This document shows, in pieces, positions 26,192 to 35,186 of a stretch of DNA of 64,000 bases. Numbering within the stretch: position 1 is the stretch's first letter; each line of letters starts with the position of its first letter. The position numbers and the translations under genes were made by a program. The notes below the pieces were generated by a model that was not told the origin of the DNA, ran no database searches, and saw nothing but the letters and a program-made list of their open reading frames with translations. The DNA comes from JBKEDC01 sp047972995 (GTDB lineage: Bacteria > Bacteroidota > Bacteroidia > Bacteroidales > Prolixibacteraceae): the NCBI GenBank assembly GCA_047972995.1, contig JBKEBD010000008.1, positions 62,001 to 126,000 of the forward strand, read 5' to 3'.

Positions 26192-27220
26192 ATGAAAAAG
26201 TTTTTACTTGTAAGTATCGCATCTTTGGTTTTAGCTTCTTGTGGAAGTAAAGAGCAAGTGACTGAGGTTAAAGCAGTGGTGAAGAAACCAATTAAAACAA
26301 CCCAAGTGGTGCGTGAAGTAATTCAAATTGAAGAAAATTACACCGCAACAATCAATGCGTATGATAAAGTGTATTTAGCACCAAATGCTCCTGGTCGTAT
26401 TAAAGATGTAAAAGTGGAGGTAAATGACCAAGTGAAAAAAGGTCAACGTGTGGTAGATATGGACAATTCGCAATTAGTGCAATTGGAAGTGAACTTCGCA
26501 AACCTAGAAAGAGAAATGGCTCGTATGGATACATTAATTAAGTACGGTTCAGTCTCACAACAAGTGTACGATCAAACTAAAACTTCCTATGAAGCCACCA
26601 AAGCTAGTTTGAACAACTTGCGTGAAAATACCGTGCTAAACGCTCCATTTTCAGGAGTTGTAACAGGTCGTTATTACGATGATAATGAAATTTATGGTGG
26701 TTCGCCAAATGCTAATGGTAAAGCAGCTATTGTAACTATCGAGTCGATCGACCGTTTGAAAGTGGAAGTGAATATGTCGGAACGTTTTTACCCTGTGGTG
26801 AAAAATGGTTTGAAAACAACATTGACAAACGAAATTTATCCTAACGAGAAATTCGAAGGTGTGGTGTCATTGGTATATCCTACAATCGATCCAACAACAA
26901 GAACATTCACCGTGGAAATTACTATTCCTAATGCTGATGGACGTTTGCGCCCTGGTATGTTCTCTAAAGTTGATGTTAACCTAGGCGAAAAAGAAACTAT
27001 TGTAGTTCCAGCTTCAACAGTAATGATTCTTGATGGTACAAACCAGCGCTATGTGTTTTTAGAGAACAATGGAATTGCAAGATTCGTGAAAGTGCAAATA
27101 GGTGCTCGCTTCGATGATAAACTAGAGATTATTTCTGACCAAATTAAAGTGGGAGATCATCTTGTTGTTGCTGGACAAGTGAACTTGAATGACGGCGACC
27201 AAGTGGAAGTGAAAAACTAA
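26192..27220 (+). CDS. RND efflux membrane-fusion (adaptor) lipoprotein
   Basis: A 342-residue periplasmic adaptor with lipobox LASC (Cys17). The usual domain order is seen: a barrel-sandwich half with GRIKDVKVEVNDQVKKGQRVV (residues ~63-83), a short helical hairpin (~95-145), the second sandwich half LNAPFSGVVTGRYYD and a C-terminal beta-barrel/MP domain (TFTVEITIPNADGRLRPGMFSKV). It joins the TolC-type channel to the RND pump encoded downstream. Confidence 0.93.
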   Translation: MKKFLLVSIASLVLASCGSKEQVTEVKAVVKKPIKTTQVVREVIQIEENYTATINAYDKVYLAPNAPGRIKDVKVEVNDQVKKGQRVVDMDNSQLVQLEVNFANLEREMARMDTLIKYGSVSQQVYDQTKTSYEATKASLNNLRENTVLNAPFSGVVTGRYYDDNEIYGGSPNANGKAAIVTIESIDRLKVEVNMSERFYPVVKNGLKTTLTNEIYPNEKFEGVVSLVYPTIDPTTRTFTVEITIPNADGRLRPGMFSKVDVNLGEKETIVVPASTVMILDGTNQRYVFLENNGIARFVKVQIGARFDDKLEIISDQIKVGDHLVVAGQVNLNDGDQVEVKN

Positions 27221-27259
27221 GTAAAACACGATTCTCTAAAATTGATTAAAAAATAAATT

Positions 27260-30200
27260 ATGGCAATATATAGTGCAGCGGTAAAGAAACCCGTAACCAC
27301 GCTGATGGTTTTCGCAGCAGTGATTTTGTTCGGGTTCTACTCGCTAAAATATCTTCCAATTGATATGTACCCCGAGGTAGATCCTCCTTACGTAACAGTG
27401 ATGACTGTTTATGCAGGTGCCAATGCGGAAGAGATAGAAACAAACGTTACTCAGATTATTGAAGACGGTTTGAACTCGGTGGATGATTTGGAAGAAATTA
27501 CCTCGGAATCGCGTGATAATATGTCGATCGTTACACTAGAGTTTAGTTGGGATATTGATATTACAGAGGCAATGAACAATGTGCGTGATGCACTTGACCC
27601 GGTGAAAGATGAGCTGCCCGATGGAGCAGATACTCCTTTGTTGTTCCGCATGTCGACTAGCATGATGCCTGTACTTTTCTATGCGGTAAGTGCAGACGAA
27701 AGTTTCGATGGACTAGAAAAAATTATCGATGAAAAACTAATCAACACCTTGAACCGTGTGAACGGTATTGGTTCGGTGAGTGTGATTGGTGCACCGGGGC
27801 GTAAAATCTATATAGATTGCGATCCGAAGAAATTGGAAACCTATGGTATTTCAATTGCGCAAGTAGGGCAAGTAATTGCTGCGGAGAATTTGAATATGCC
27901 TTCGGGTCACATTAAAATGGGTAACTTCGACTACCAATTGCGTGTTGAAGGTGAGTTTACTACTTCTGATGTGATTGAAAACTTGGTAGTGAGCCGAGTA
28001 AATGGCAAGTCAATCTGTATTAAAGACCTTGCTGAAGTGCACGATAAAGGTCGTGAAGTGGAAATGATCAATAGCTTTAAAGGCTCAGAAGGTATGCGCT
28101 TAATGGTGATGAAACAATCGGGCGCTAACACTGTGGCGGTGGGTAACGATGTGAAGCGTGTCATAGAGGAAACTAAAGGTAACCTTCCTCCTGATGTACA
28201 GTTCCACATGATTTATGACTCATCTAGCGATATTCAAAAATCAATCAACAACCTTGCGCAAACGTTCATGTTTGCCTTAATTTTCGTGGTGCTAGTCGTG
28301 CTATTATTCTTAGGACGATGGAGAGCTACATTTATTATTGCGCTTACTATCCCGATTTCATTGATCATGGCATTCATCTATTTATATGTGTCGGGTGGTT
28401 CAATTAACGTGATTTCACTTTCATCGCTTTCTATTGCAATTGGTATGGTGGTGGATGATGCTATTGTAGTGTTGGAAAACATCATTAAACACATTGAGCG
28501 TGGAGCTTCGCCTCGTGAAGCGGCAATTTATGCTACGAAAGAGGTGTGGTTGTCTGTAATTGCAACTACGTTAGTGGTTGTGGCGGTATTCTTCCCATTA
28601 ACATTAGTTGGTGGTCAAACAGGTATATTGTTCAAACAATTGGGGTGGATTGTAACTATTACGGTAACTACTTCAACTATTGCAGCGGTAACACTTACTC
28701 CGATGCTTAGTGCTAGAATGCTTCGCTTGCGCGACAAAGTAGTGGGCAACCGTTCTTGGTATGACAGAACAATTATTCCTGTGCTTGATAAACTTGATCG
28801 TGCTTATGGGGTGGTTGTGAATTGGTCAATCTATCACAAAAAAATCATTGTGCCGGGAGCAATTCTTATCTTTCTTGCTTCGATGTCATTGGCTAAATAT
28901 GTGAAGTTTGAAAATATGCCAGAACAAGATTTAGGTATGCTGACTGTTAGCTTCGAGTGTCAAACAGGTACACGAGTAGAGAAAACAGATGAGATTGCAA
29001 AATCGGTGGAAGACTACATCTTGACAGAAATGAAAGACGAAGTGAAAATTACTTTCCTTTCGTCAGGTTCTGATGATGATGGTGGTGTGTCGGCTTTGTT
29101 TGGTTCATCGGGTTCTAACGTGGTAGAGTTGCGTGTAAGATTGGTAGAGTTAGCACAACGCGATCGCTCAATTTGGGATCTTGCCGATTTAATTCGTGCA
29201 AAAATGGCTTCTATTCCTGAGGTGGTAAACTACAACATATCTACTCAATCGCAAGGTATGAGTACATCGAACACTGTGGATGTAGAAATTTATGGTTATG
29301 ACTTCCAAACAACAACAACTTTCGCCAATCAAGTAGCTGAACGATTGAAAACTTTGGATGGTGCCGATGATATTTCAATTTCTCGTGACCGAGAGAAACC
29401 ACAGTTGCAAGTAGTGTTCGACCAAGATAAATTGGCTGAATATGGCCTAACAACAGCTACTGCATCAACAGCGGTGAACTATGCAATTAACGGTATGACA
29501 GCTTCAAAATTCCGTGAGGAAGGGGAAGAGTATGACATTGTGGTGAGAAACAATCTTACTAACCGATCTTCGATTGGAGATATTGAAAATATCAATATTC
29601 AAAGTCCGTTGACTGGTAGCTTTGTGAAGTTAACCGAAATCGGACGAGTAGAGGAGTATTGGGCAACACCAATGGTAGAGCGAAAAACTCGTCAACGTGT
29701 GGTAACTGTTTCTGCTGCTCCTGCAAAGGGAAAAGTACTTTCTGATGTGGCTGACGCAGTGTCGGCGGAGTTGAAAACGATGGAAATTCCAAACAACGTG
29801 TCGATAGAAATCGGTGGTGCTTATAAAGACATGCAAGAAAACAATGCCGACCTTGGTCTCTTGTTTATTATCATCATCATGCTAGTATATGTGGTGATGG
29901 CATCGCAATTTGAATCGTTTAGTATGCCTTTGATTATCATGACCTCAATCATGTTCTCATTCTCAGGTGTAATTATTGCCTTGTTGCTTACCAACACAAC
30001 GGCTTCTATGATTGCTATCCTAGGTGCTATCCTCTTGGTGGGTATCGTAGTGAAGAACGGTATTGTGATGATCGACTTTATTAACTTGCTTCGTGAGCGT
30101 GGTGTGCCATTGCAACAAGCGGTAGTAGAGGCTTGTCAAAGTCGTTTGCGTCCAATCTTGATGACAGCCATGACCACAGTGCTTGGTATGTTGCCAATGG

Positions 30201-30382
30201 CATTGAGTGTGGGTGAAGGTTCTGAAATGTGGGCACCGATGGGTATTACCGTAATCGGAGGTTTGTTGTTCTCAACTTTAATTACTCTGATTGTAATTCC
30301 TGCCGTTTATGTGTTACTTGCCGTGAAAGGAAGTAGAAACAAAACTGCAAAACTTTACAAAAAATATAAGTTTTTGGATTAA
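27260..30382 (+). CDS. AcrB-type RND multidrug efflux pump
   Basis: A 1040-residue inner-membrane proton/substrate antiporter. The proton relay is intact: GMVVDDAIVVLENI carries the Asp pair in TM4 (residues ~397-410), and GIVVKNGIVMIDFINL carries the TM10 Lys. The HAE1-type N-terminus (AVKKPVTTLMVFAAVILFGFYSLKYLPIDMYPEVDPPYV) and 12-TM layout with two large periplasmic loops are complete. Substrate range is unknown. It ends an operon of tetR, TolC-like and MFP genes. Confidence 0.95.
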   Translation: MAIYSAAVKKPVTTLMVFAAVILFGFYSLKYLPIDMYPEVDPPYVTVMTVYAGANAEEIETNVTQIIEDGLNSVDDLEEITSESRDNMSIVTLEFSWDIDITEAMNNVRDALDPVKDELPDGADTPLLFRMSTSMMPVLFYAVSADESFDGLEKIIDEKLINTLNRVNGIGSVSVIGAPGRKIYIDCDPKKLETYGISIAQVGQVIAAENLNMPSGHIKMGNFDYQLRVEGEFTTSDVIENLVVSRVNGKSICIKDLAEVHDKGREVEMINSFKGSEGMRLMVMKQSGANTVAVGNDVKRVIEETKGNLPPDVQFHMIYDSSSDIQKSINNLAQTFMFALIFVVLVVLLFLGRWRATFIIALTIPISLIMAFIYLYVSGGSINVISLSSLSIAIGMVVDDAIVVLENIIKHIERGASPREAAIYATKEVWLSVIATTLVVVAVFFPLTLVGGQTGILFKQLGWIVTITVTTSTIAAVTLTPMLSARMLRLRDKVVGNRSWYDRTIIPVLDKLDRAYGVVVNWSIYHKKIIVPGAILIFLASMSLAKYVKFENMPEQDLGMLTVSFECQTGTRVEKTDEIAKSVEDYILTEMKDEVKITFLSSGSDDDGGVSALFGSSGSNVVELRVRLVELAQRDRSIWDLADLIRAKMASIPEVVNYNISTQSQGMSTSNTVDVEIYGYDFQTTTTFANQVAERLKTLDGADDISISRDREKPQLQVVFDQDKLAEYGLTTATASTAVNYAINGMTASKFREEGEEYDIVVRNNLTNRSSIGDIENINIQSPLTGSFVKLTEIGRVEEYWATPMVERKTRQRVVTVSAAPAKGKVLSDVADAVSAELKTMEIPNNVSIEIGGAYKDMQENNADLGLLFIIIIMLVYVVMASQFESFSMPLIIMTSIMFSFSGVIIALLLTNTTASMIAILGAILLVGIVVKNGIVMIDFINLLRERGVPLQQAVVEACQSRLRPILMTAMTTVLGMLPMALSVGEGSEMWAPMGITVIGGLLFSTLITLIVIPAVYVLLAVKGSRNKTAKLYKKYKFLD

Positions 30383-30384
30383 AA

Positions 30385-30511
30385 AGCCCCCTCCAGCTCT
30401 CCCCTTGGGGGAGAGCGCAAATGCGCAGGAGTGTGCTCAGAGAACCAATATGTGAGTAAATAATAACCCAGTGTCTTTTCCCTCCCCCCCTAGGGGGAGT
30501 CGGAGGGGGCT
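30385..30511. repeat. Inverted-repeat element between the RND and PII-like genes
   Basis: A 127-bp element bounded by 10-bp terminal inverted repeats (30385-30394 and 30502-30511). Each arm also forms its own GC-rich hairpin (30396-30416 and 30483-30500). A diverged copy is at 20696-20810. The element begins 3 bp after the pump stop codon and ends 16 bp before the PII-like gene. Its GC content is far above the flanks. Confidence 0.75.
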
Positions 30512-30526
30512 CTAAAAATAGAGAAA

Positions 30527-30820
30527 ATGAAATCAGTATTTATCGTATATAACCAAGCGAATACAGAGCGAGTAGAGTTTTTGCTCGATCGTATGGCGGT
30601 GAAAGGTTTCACGATGTGGGACGATGTAAAAGGCCGTGGTACGAATGGTGGAGAACCCCGAATGGGTAGCCACACTTGGCCAGAAATGAACTCGGCAGTT
30701 ATGGCAATTGTGGAAGACGAACAAGTTGAGCCACTTTTGAACGCCGTGAAGAAGCTTGATGATATTAACTACGAAGTAGGCGTGAAAGCCTTCGTGTGGG
30801 ATATATTACAAATGGTGTAG
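30527..30820 (+). CDS. PII-like small regulatory protein linked to the RND operon
   Basis: A 97-residue protein with a ferredoxin-like layout of the PII/CutA type: KSVFIVYNQANTERVEFLLDRMAVKGFTMWDDVKGRG at the N-terminus, and VMAIVEDEQVEPLLNAVKKL with alternating strands and helices. Similar small proteins follow RND pumps in other Bacteroidota. The T-loop (residues ~33-55) lacks the Tyr51 region of GlnB, so a nitrogen-sensing role is not supported; regulation of the pump by a small ligand is inference. A strong terminator follows at 30841-30879. Confidence 0.72.
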   Translation: MKSVFIVYNQANTERVEFLLDRMAVKGFTMWDDVKGRGTNGGEPRMGSHTWPEMNSAVMAIVEDEQVEPLLNAVKKLDDINYEVGVKAFVWDILQMV

Positions 30821-30840
30821 TTACCATTGCTTCAAAAGCA

Positions 30841-30879
30841 AAGGAGGTTTAGTGCAATTGCGCTAAATCTCCTTTTTTT
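30841..30879 (+). terminator. Terminator of the RND/PII-like operon
   Basis: AAGGAG-GTTTAGTGC pairs with GCGCTAAAT-CTCCTT (one mismatch/bulge), with AATT loop and an uninterrupted T-run, 21 bp after the stop codon. Confidence 0.9.
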
Positions 30880-31105
30880 ATGCCCAAACAGAAGACAAAT
30901 ACAAAAAACTTTGCGCTCAATTTCATGAAATATACCCATGGACAAAAACTATAGTTTAACTTTCAAACTAACTTTTGGGTAAAAAACTTTAGTCGAGTTT
31001 CCCAATTATATTTTAGCTAAAGACATTATTTTTTTGCAAGATATTATCTAGACTGAAACATTTCTTATTTTTAATCGTATCTTTTCATGTAAATTAAGAT
31101 AACAC

Positions 31106-31651
31106 TTGAAGAATATTCATCAACATATTATTGACAAATGCCAAAGGGGCGATTCAAAGGCACAATTTGAATTATATAGGCTGTATTGTAAAGCCATGTA
31201 TAATGTGAGTTTGCAATTGCTAAGCAATGAATTGGAAGCCGAAGATGTGGTGCAAGAGTCTTTCTTGAAAGCCTTTGCTATGTTGCATCAATATAATGAA
31301 TCGGTAACTTTTGGGGCTTGGTTGAAGCGCATTGTGATTAATCAGAGTATTGACCACTTGCGAAAGAAAAAGCTTGACATGGCAGATTCTAAAGATGAAG
31401 GATTGCCTGAAATGGAAGAAGATGTAATGTGGAGTGAGGATATTGACTATGAAAGATTGCATGATGCCATGGCTCAGCTACCAGAAAAACACCGAGTAGT
31501 GTTTTCTCTATTTGTGTTAGAGGGATATGATCATGAAGAAATAGCAGAGATACTTCAAATTAATTATAGTACATCAAGGTCGCACTTGGCAAGAGCCAAA
31601 ATAAAGTTGAAGCAATTGTTGATAGGAAGAGAGCGGTTAGTGAATATTTAA
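31106..31651 (+). CDS. ECF-type sigma-70 factor
   Basis: A 181-residue sigma factor. Region 2 is seen at ~residues 22-90 (FELYRLYCKAMYNVSLQLL, then DVVQESFLKAF and WLKRIVINQSIDHLRKKK) and region 4 at ~120-175 (LPEKHRVVFSLFVLEGYDHEEIAEIL, ending in STSRSHLARAKIKLKQLL). There is no region 3, as in ECF factors. The start is TTG at 31106; no ATG gives the full region 2. It is followed by a membrane protein (13 bp) that is its likely anti-sigma factor. Confidence 0.9.
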   Translation: MKNIHQHIIDKCQRGDSKAQFELYRLYCKAMYNVSLQLLSNELEAEDVVQESFLKAFAMLHQYNESVTFGAWLKRIVINQSIDHLRKKKLDMADSKDEGLPEMEEDVMWSEDIDYERLHDAMAQLPEKHRVVFSLFVLEGYDHEEIAEILQINYSTSRSHLARAKIKLKQLLIGRERLVNI

Positions 31652-31664
31652 AAAGAAATCAGAT

Positions 31665-32225
31665 ATGGAAACATCAAAAGATAGGTTTGAAGAGGAGGTA
31701 AGAAAACATCAGGCTGATTTCGAAAGAGATTTGCCAGATGGTCATGGCGCACGTTTCTTAGCGAAGCTAGAAACAAAGAAAACAAAAACACTCCGCAAAA
31801 AAATAGTTTGGAAATACGCCCAGGTTGCAGCAGCCTTGGTAGTTGGTTTTTTATTGGCAACCTTCATGCATTCGGATCCATTTCCGAAAAAAGATTTTGC
31901 AGAGCGGCAAAAGCCAACTAGCGAGGTGGAAGAAATGGAAATCTTTTATACATCGTCTATCAATGCAGGAGAGCGCCGATTGAAACATTTTGCCGACATT
32001 GGAATGTTTTCGGAAGAAGAACAGCAAGCCATGTTGAAAGAGTATGCTGAGTTTCAGGAGAATTTCAAGATGCTTTCCAATGACTTGGAAGCATCGGGTA
32101 ACGATGAACGAGTGGTGCAGGCCATGGTGCGAATGTATAAAGTCCGCTTAGAAGTGATTGAGAAGATTATAGATGAATTAGAATTAAAACAGTGTAAAAT
32201 GAAAAGTCATGAATATCAGATGTAG
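31665..32225 (+). CDS. Single-pass membrane protein, likely anti-sigma factor
   Basis: A 186-residue protein with an N-terminal charged cytoplasmic part (residues 1-45), one transmembrane segment (~50-66, YAQVAAALVVGFLLATF) and a helical periplasmic part (~70-186). It lies 13 bp after the ECF sigma gene and its end overlaps the next gene by 17 bp, the position and layout of Bacteroidota anti-sigma proteins. It has no ZAS zinc motif that I can see, so the call rests on context. Confidence 0.65.
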   Translation: METSKDRFEEEVRKHQADFERDLPDGHGARFLAKLETKKTKTLRKKIVWKYAQVAAALVVGFLLATFMHSDPFPKKDFAERQKPTSEVEEMEIFYTSSINAGERRLKHFADIGMFSEEEQQAMLKEYAEFQENFKMLSNDLEASGNDERVVQAMVRMYKVRLEVIEKIIDELELKQCKMKSHEYQM

Positions 32226-33249
32226 TTTATTGCTCATGTTTTTTGCATGGCACAGTGTGCTTAGTGCAGCTACTTACGAAACGGTAGAAAAATCGATTAA
32301 TACATCGTGTGCAGTTCAAGAAATAGATGAGCTAATTATTGATAATCAATATGGAAATGTAGTGGTTACAGATTTAGAGCAAGATTCTATCTATGTGAAT
32401 GTAATTATAAAAGTAACCAGTAAAAACCAATCCGGTGTAGATCAAATTTTGAATAAGGTGAAGATTCATTTTCAACAAAATGGGAAGCAGCTAAAGGCTG
32501 AGACTTCAATCGACAACTTGAATTTAAAGAATGCTAGTTTAGAGATTAACTATAATGTGGTTATTCCTGCCAGTAAGAAATTGGAAATAATCAATAAGTA
32601 TGGTAATGTTCAGGTGGCAAAGCTAGAAGCAGAGGGGAAATTCGACCTGAAATACGGAAACCTCACGGGAGGAGAATGGAAAACATCCCATAAGATACCT
32701 ATTAATGTGAGCTATGGAAATGTGAATATAGAGGAAGTAACAAACGCTGCTGCAGAATTGAGCTATGGCGATATGAACATTGGCAAGATAGAAAACCTAT
32801 ATTTGAATTCGAAGTATTCAGATGTGAACATTACAGAAGGGCAGCAAGTGCAGTTTTATTCGAAGTACGATAAGTTTAAGGGAGGAAAAATTGGCACGAT
32901 TAATTCAGAAGCAAAATACACTGATTTTAAGATTGAACATCTTACCGATGGTGCAAATGTCATTACTTCATATGGCAATATTGCAGTTAGAGAAGTGTTG
33001 CCTTCGGCAGATAGCCTAATGTTTGAGTTGAGATACACCAATGTTAAGCTTGGATTGGGTGCGAATGCTTATCATTTAGATTGCGAAGGGAGATATTCTA
33101 CAGTGAAATTAGGGGATGGTAGGAAATTTAATGGGTTGTGGAAAACAGAAGGTAACTATCTTCAATTGAAAGGAGAGGTGGGCGATAACCCTCAAAAATT
33201 GACACTTCGCATTAATGCAAATTATGGCGATATCAATTTAGCCTATTAA
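32209..33249 (+). CDS. Exported Y-G-N repeat protein (DUF4097-like beta-helix)
   Basis: A 346-residue protein with a signal peptide (to ~SAAT, residue 22). From residue ~45 to the end it carries about eleven Y-[GSTD]-[ND] repeats at a ~20-residue spacing (QYGNV, KYGNV, KYGNL, SYGNV, SYGDM, KYSDV, KYTDF, SYGNI, RYTNV, RYSTV, NYGDI), which fits a right-handed beta-helix or solenoid as in DUF4097 proteins. It is the third gene of the sigma/anti-sigma operon, so it is a likely target or sensor of that system. A terminator follows at 33310-33354. Confidence 0.8.
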   Translation: MNIRCSLLLMFFAWHSVLSAATYETVEKSINTSCAVQEIDELIIDNQYGNVVVTDLEQDSIYVNVIIKVTSKNQSGVDQILNKVKIHFQQNGKQLKAETSIDNLNLKNASLEINYNVVIPASKKLEIINKYGNVQVAKLEAEGKFDLKYGNLTGGEWKTSHKIPINVSYGNVNIEEVTNAAAELSYGDMNIGKIENLYLNSKYSDVNITEGQQVQFYSKYDKFKGGKIGTINSEAKYTDFKIEHLTDGANVITSYGNIAVREVLPSADSLMFELRYTNVKLGLGANAYHLDCEGRYSTVKLGDGRKFNGLWKTEGNYLQLKGEVGDNPQKLTLRINANYGDINLAY

Positions 33250-33309
33250 TCTAGAGTTTAAAATTTTGGGAGAAGATAAGTCTAATTTAGGGGCTGTATT
33301 TCATGTAAT

Positions 33310-33354
33310 AAAACAACAGCTTAACACAGTTTTTTGTGCTAATCTGTTGTTTTT
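33310..33354 (+). terminator. Terminator of the sigma-factor operon
   Basis: A 10-bp outer stem (33310-33319 with 33344-33353) continued by inner pairs TTA/TAA and CACA/TGTG, loop GTTTTT, then a T-run. The A-run on the left gives it bidirectional character. Confidence 0.82.
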
Positions 33355-33398
33355 GCCAATGAATGCTGTACTTTAGTCCAAAATTTAAAACAAAGCAA

Positions 33399-34589
33399 AT
33401 GAAAGCAAATGAAAATAAACAATCGATGAAAACTCTTTCATCGGTGATTGGTATATCTTCAAATCTGGTGGTTTTAGCAGGTTTAGTTATTGTATTAGCG
33501 GGTATGATGGCTGCTAAAGCGGTTATATTACCTATCATTCTTGCTTTGTTTGTTAGTATTATCTGTATGAAACCAGTCTTTTGGCTGGAATCGAAGAAAG
33601 TACCATATGGTTTGTCGGTGCTAATTGTGCTGTTACTTGTCTGCTTAATCTTTGTGTCGCTAGGAGGAGTTATCGGTTCGAGCTTCTCGCAGTTCATGAA
33701 TAAAATGCCTGTTTATCAAGCACAACTTGATGAAAAAATCACCCATATATTGGGGGGTCTAGAGCGCTTTGATGCCGGAATAAACACCACAGATATTTTG
33801 GCTAAGATTGACCCCGATAAATTATTTTCTATCACTACAGCAGCGTTGGGTGAGTTGGGAGGTTTCCTTTCTGATTTCTTCTTGATTCTCTTAATTACGA
33901 TCTTTATTCTATTAGAAGCAAAGGTATTTGTTACCAAAGGTAGATTGCTCGACCGTAATAAATACATCAAAACAACAAGCATTATTAAAATTAGCGATGA
34001 GGTAAGAAACTATTTGTTCCTCAAAACGATAATCAGCATGGGAACTGGATTCTTCATTTGGTTATGGCTTTTTGTGGCAGGTGTTGATTACCCAATTTTA
34101 TGGGGAGTGGTGGCATTCATGCTCAATTATATTCCAAACATTGGTTCTATCATTGCTGCGGTACCAGCTGTACTTCTTGCTTTAGTGCAATTAGGATGGG
34201 GGGGTGCCGTGTGGGCAGGAGCTGGCTATCTGTTGGTGAATACGGTAATGGGAAATTTCATCGAACCCAAAGTTATGGGAAAAGGTTTAGGGTTATCTAC
34301 CTTGGTTGTGTTTCTATCCTTAGTCGTTTGGGGATTTATTTTTGGTTCAGTGGGTATGTTTCTTTCAGTACCATTAACCATTGTCGTAAAAATCATGCTA
34401 GAGTCGAACGAATCGACACGCTGGATGGCAATCATGCTCGGAACAGAAGAAGAAGCACTTGAAGAACTCGGCGAAAAGCCAACTCCTGTATTTCAAAGCT
34501 TCAAGGAAAAAGGATTTGCTGTGATTGGTAGTAGTAAGAAATCAGGAACTTTAGACGATGAAAATGACACTCCTGATGACTGCATCTAA
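33399..34589 (+). CDS. AI-2E family (PerM-like) membrane transporter
   Basis: A multi-pass inner-membrane protein of the AI-2E/PerM family, which includes exporters of autoinducer-2 and Na+/H+ antiporters; the substrate here is unknown. About eight hydrophobic segments are seen, and the signature run FMLNYIPNIGSIIAAVPAVLLAL, then ...NTVMGNFIEPKVMGKGLGLS and WGFIFGSVGMFLSVPLTI near the C-terminus match the family. An earlier in-frame ATG exists at 33363, but a -7-like TACTTTAG lies at 33369-33376, so I take ATG 33399 as the start (396 residues). A weak terminator hairpin straddles its stop codon (34569-34607). Confidence 0.88.
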   Translation: MKANENKQSMKTLSSVIGISSNLVVLAGLVIVLAGMMAAKAVILPIILALFVSIICMKPVFWLESKKVPYGLSVLIVLLLVCLIFVSLGGVIGSSFSQFMNKMPVYQAQLDEKITHILGGLERFDAGINTTDILAKIDPDKLFSITTAALGELGGFLSDFFLILLITIFILLEAKVFVTKGRLLDRNKYIKTTSIIKISDEVRNYLFLKTIISMGTGFFIWLWLFVAGVDYPILWGVVAFMLNYIPNIGSIIAAVPAVLLALVQLGWGGAVWAGAGYLLVNTVMGNFIEPKVMGKGLGLSTLVVFLSLVVWGFIFGSVGMFLSVPLTIVVKIMLESNESTRWMAIMLGTEEEALEELGEKPTPVFQSFKEKGFAVIGSSKKSGTLDDENDTPDDCI

Positions 34590-34607
34590 ATCTATCGGAG
34601 TTTTTTT
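34569..34607 (+). terminator. Probable terminator straddling the PerM-like stop codon
   Basis: ACTCC-T-GAT pairs with ATCGGAGT around the TAA at 34587-34589, followed by seven T. One bulged base makes it weaker than the others listed. Confidence 0.55.
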
Positions 34608-34783
34608 AACAGCTATTCAATAACGCTAGAGTTGAGGTTGTCTTAACAATCTAATTCTTAAAGCTTATCTTGAATTTCGTCAGATTGAAGACGTTAAACA
34701 AACAAGAACGAGCGTAAAATAGAATGAATTTAGTGGCTTTTTCTTAGTTAGAATGCTATTTTTACAAATCAAGAAAAAATAAT

Positions 34784-35131
34784 ATGTTTTTTGTAGGTTT
34801 CATAAGTACATTGCTTCCTCAGTTGCTCACGGTGGGAATGGCTTTAGTGGCGTTGCACCAAATAGGAAATGAAGTGCGATTGGCTGCCGAAGACGGATTT
34901 TTTCTGTTAAAAACTCAAGAAACAATTAGCCAAGAAGCAGAGCCTAATTTGACCGCCACGTATGTGCTATCGCATTTCATACAAGATGTGGAGATCATAC
35001 CAGAGGAGGATGTAAAAAACATTACTGAATTTAAAGAAGAGAAAACAACGTTTTGTTGTGAAGATATTAATCATTATCGCCTAGAGTCTCCTGCCAACCA
35101 TTTGGGGCTATCTCCACCGGTGTTTATTTAG
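34784..35131 (+). CDS. Small membrane protein of unknown function, upstream of hemA
   Basis: A 115-residue protein with one N-terminal hydrophobic segment (residues ~4-24, TLLPQLLTVGMALVALHQI) and an acidic, Cys-Cys-containing C-terminal part (CCEDINHYRLESPANHLG). No family is recognised. It is 55 bp upstream of hemA on the same strand and may be co-transcribed with it. The Cys pair invites thought of a metal or haem site, but nothing proves it. Confidence 0.6.
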   Translation: MFFVGFISTLLPQLLTVGMALVALHQIGNEVRLAAEDGFFLLKTQETISQEAEPNLTATYVLSHFIQDVEIIPEEDVKNITEFKEEKTTFCCEDINHYRLESPANHLGLSPPVFI

Positions 35132-35186
35132 AATTTCTTTTTTTGAATTTTAGAAAGCTAAATAAATAAACTGTTTAAATTATATC

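Noticed and set aside
30821..31105. A small RNA gene upstream of the sigma factor
   Set aside because: Only the terminator of the RND operon is clear; the rest is AT-rich and has no stable fold I can see.
33287..33697. 136-residue minus-strand frame
   Set aside because: Antisense to the AI-2E transporter and crosses its promoter and the upstream terminator.
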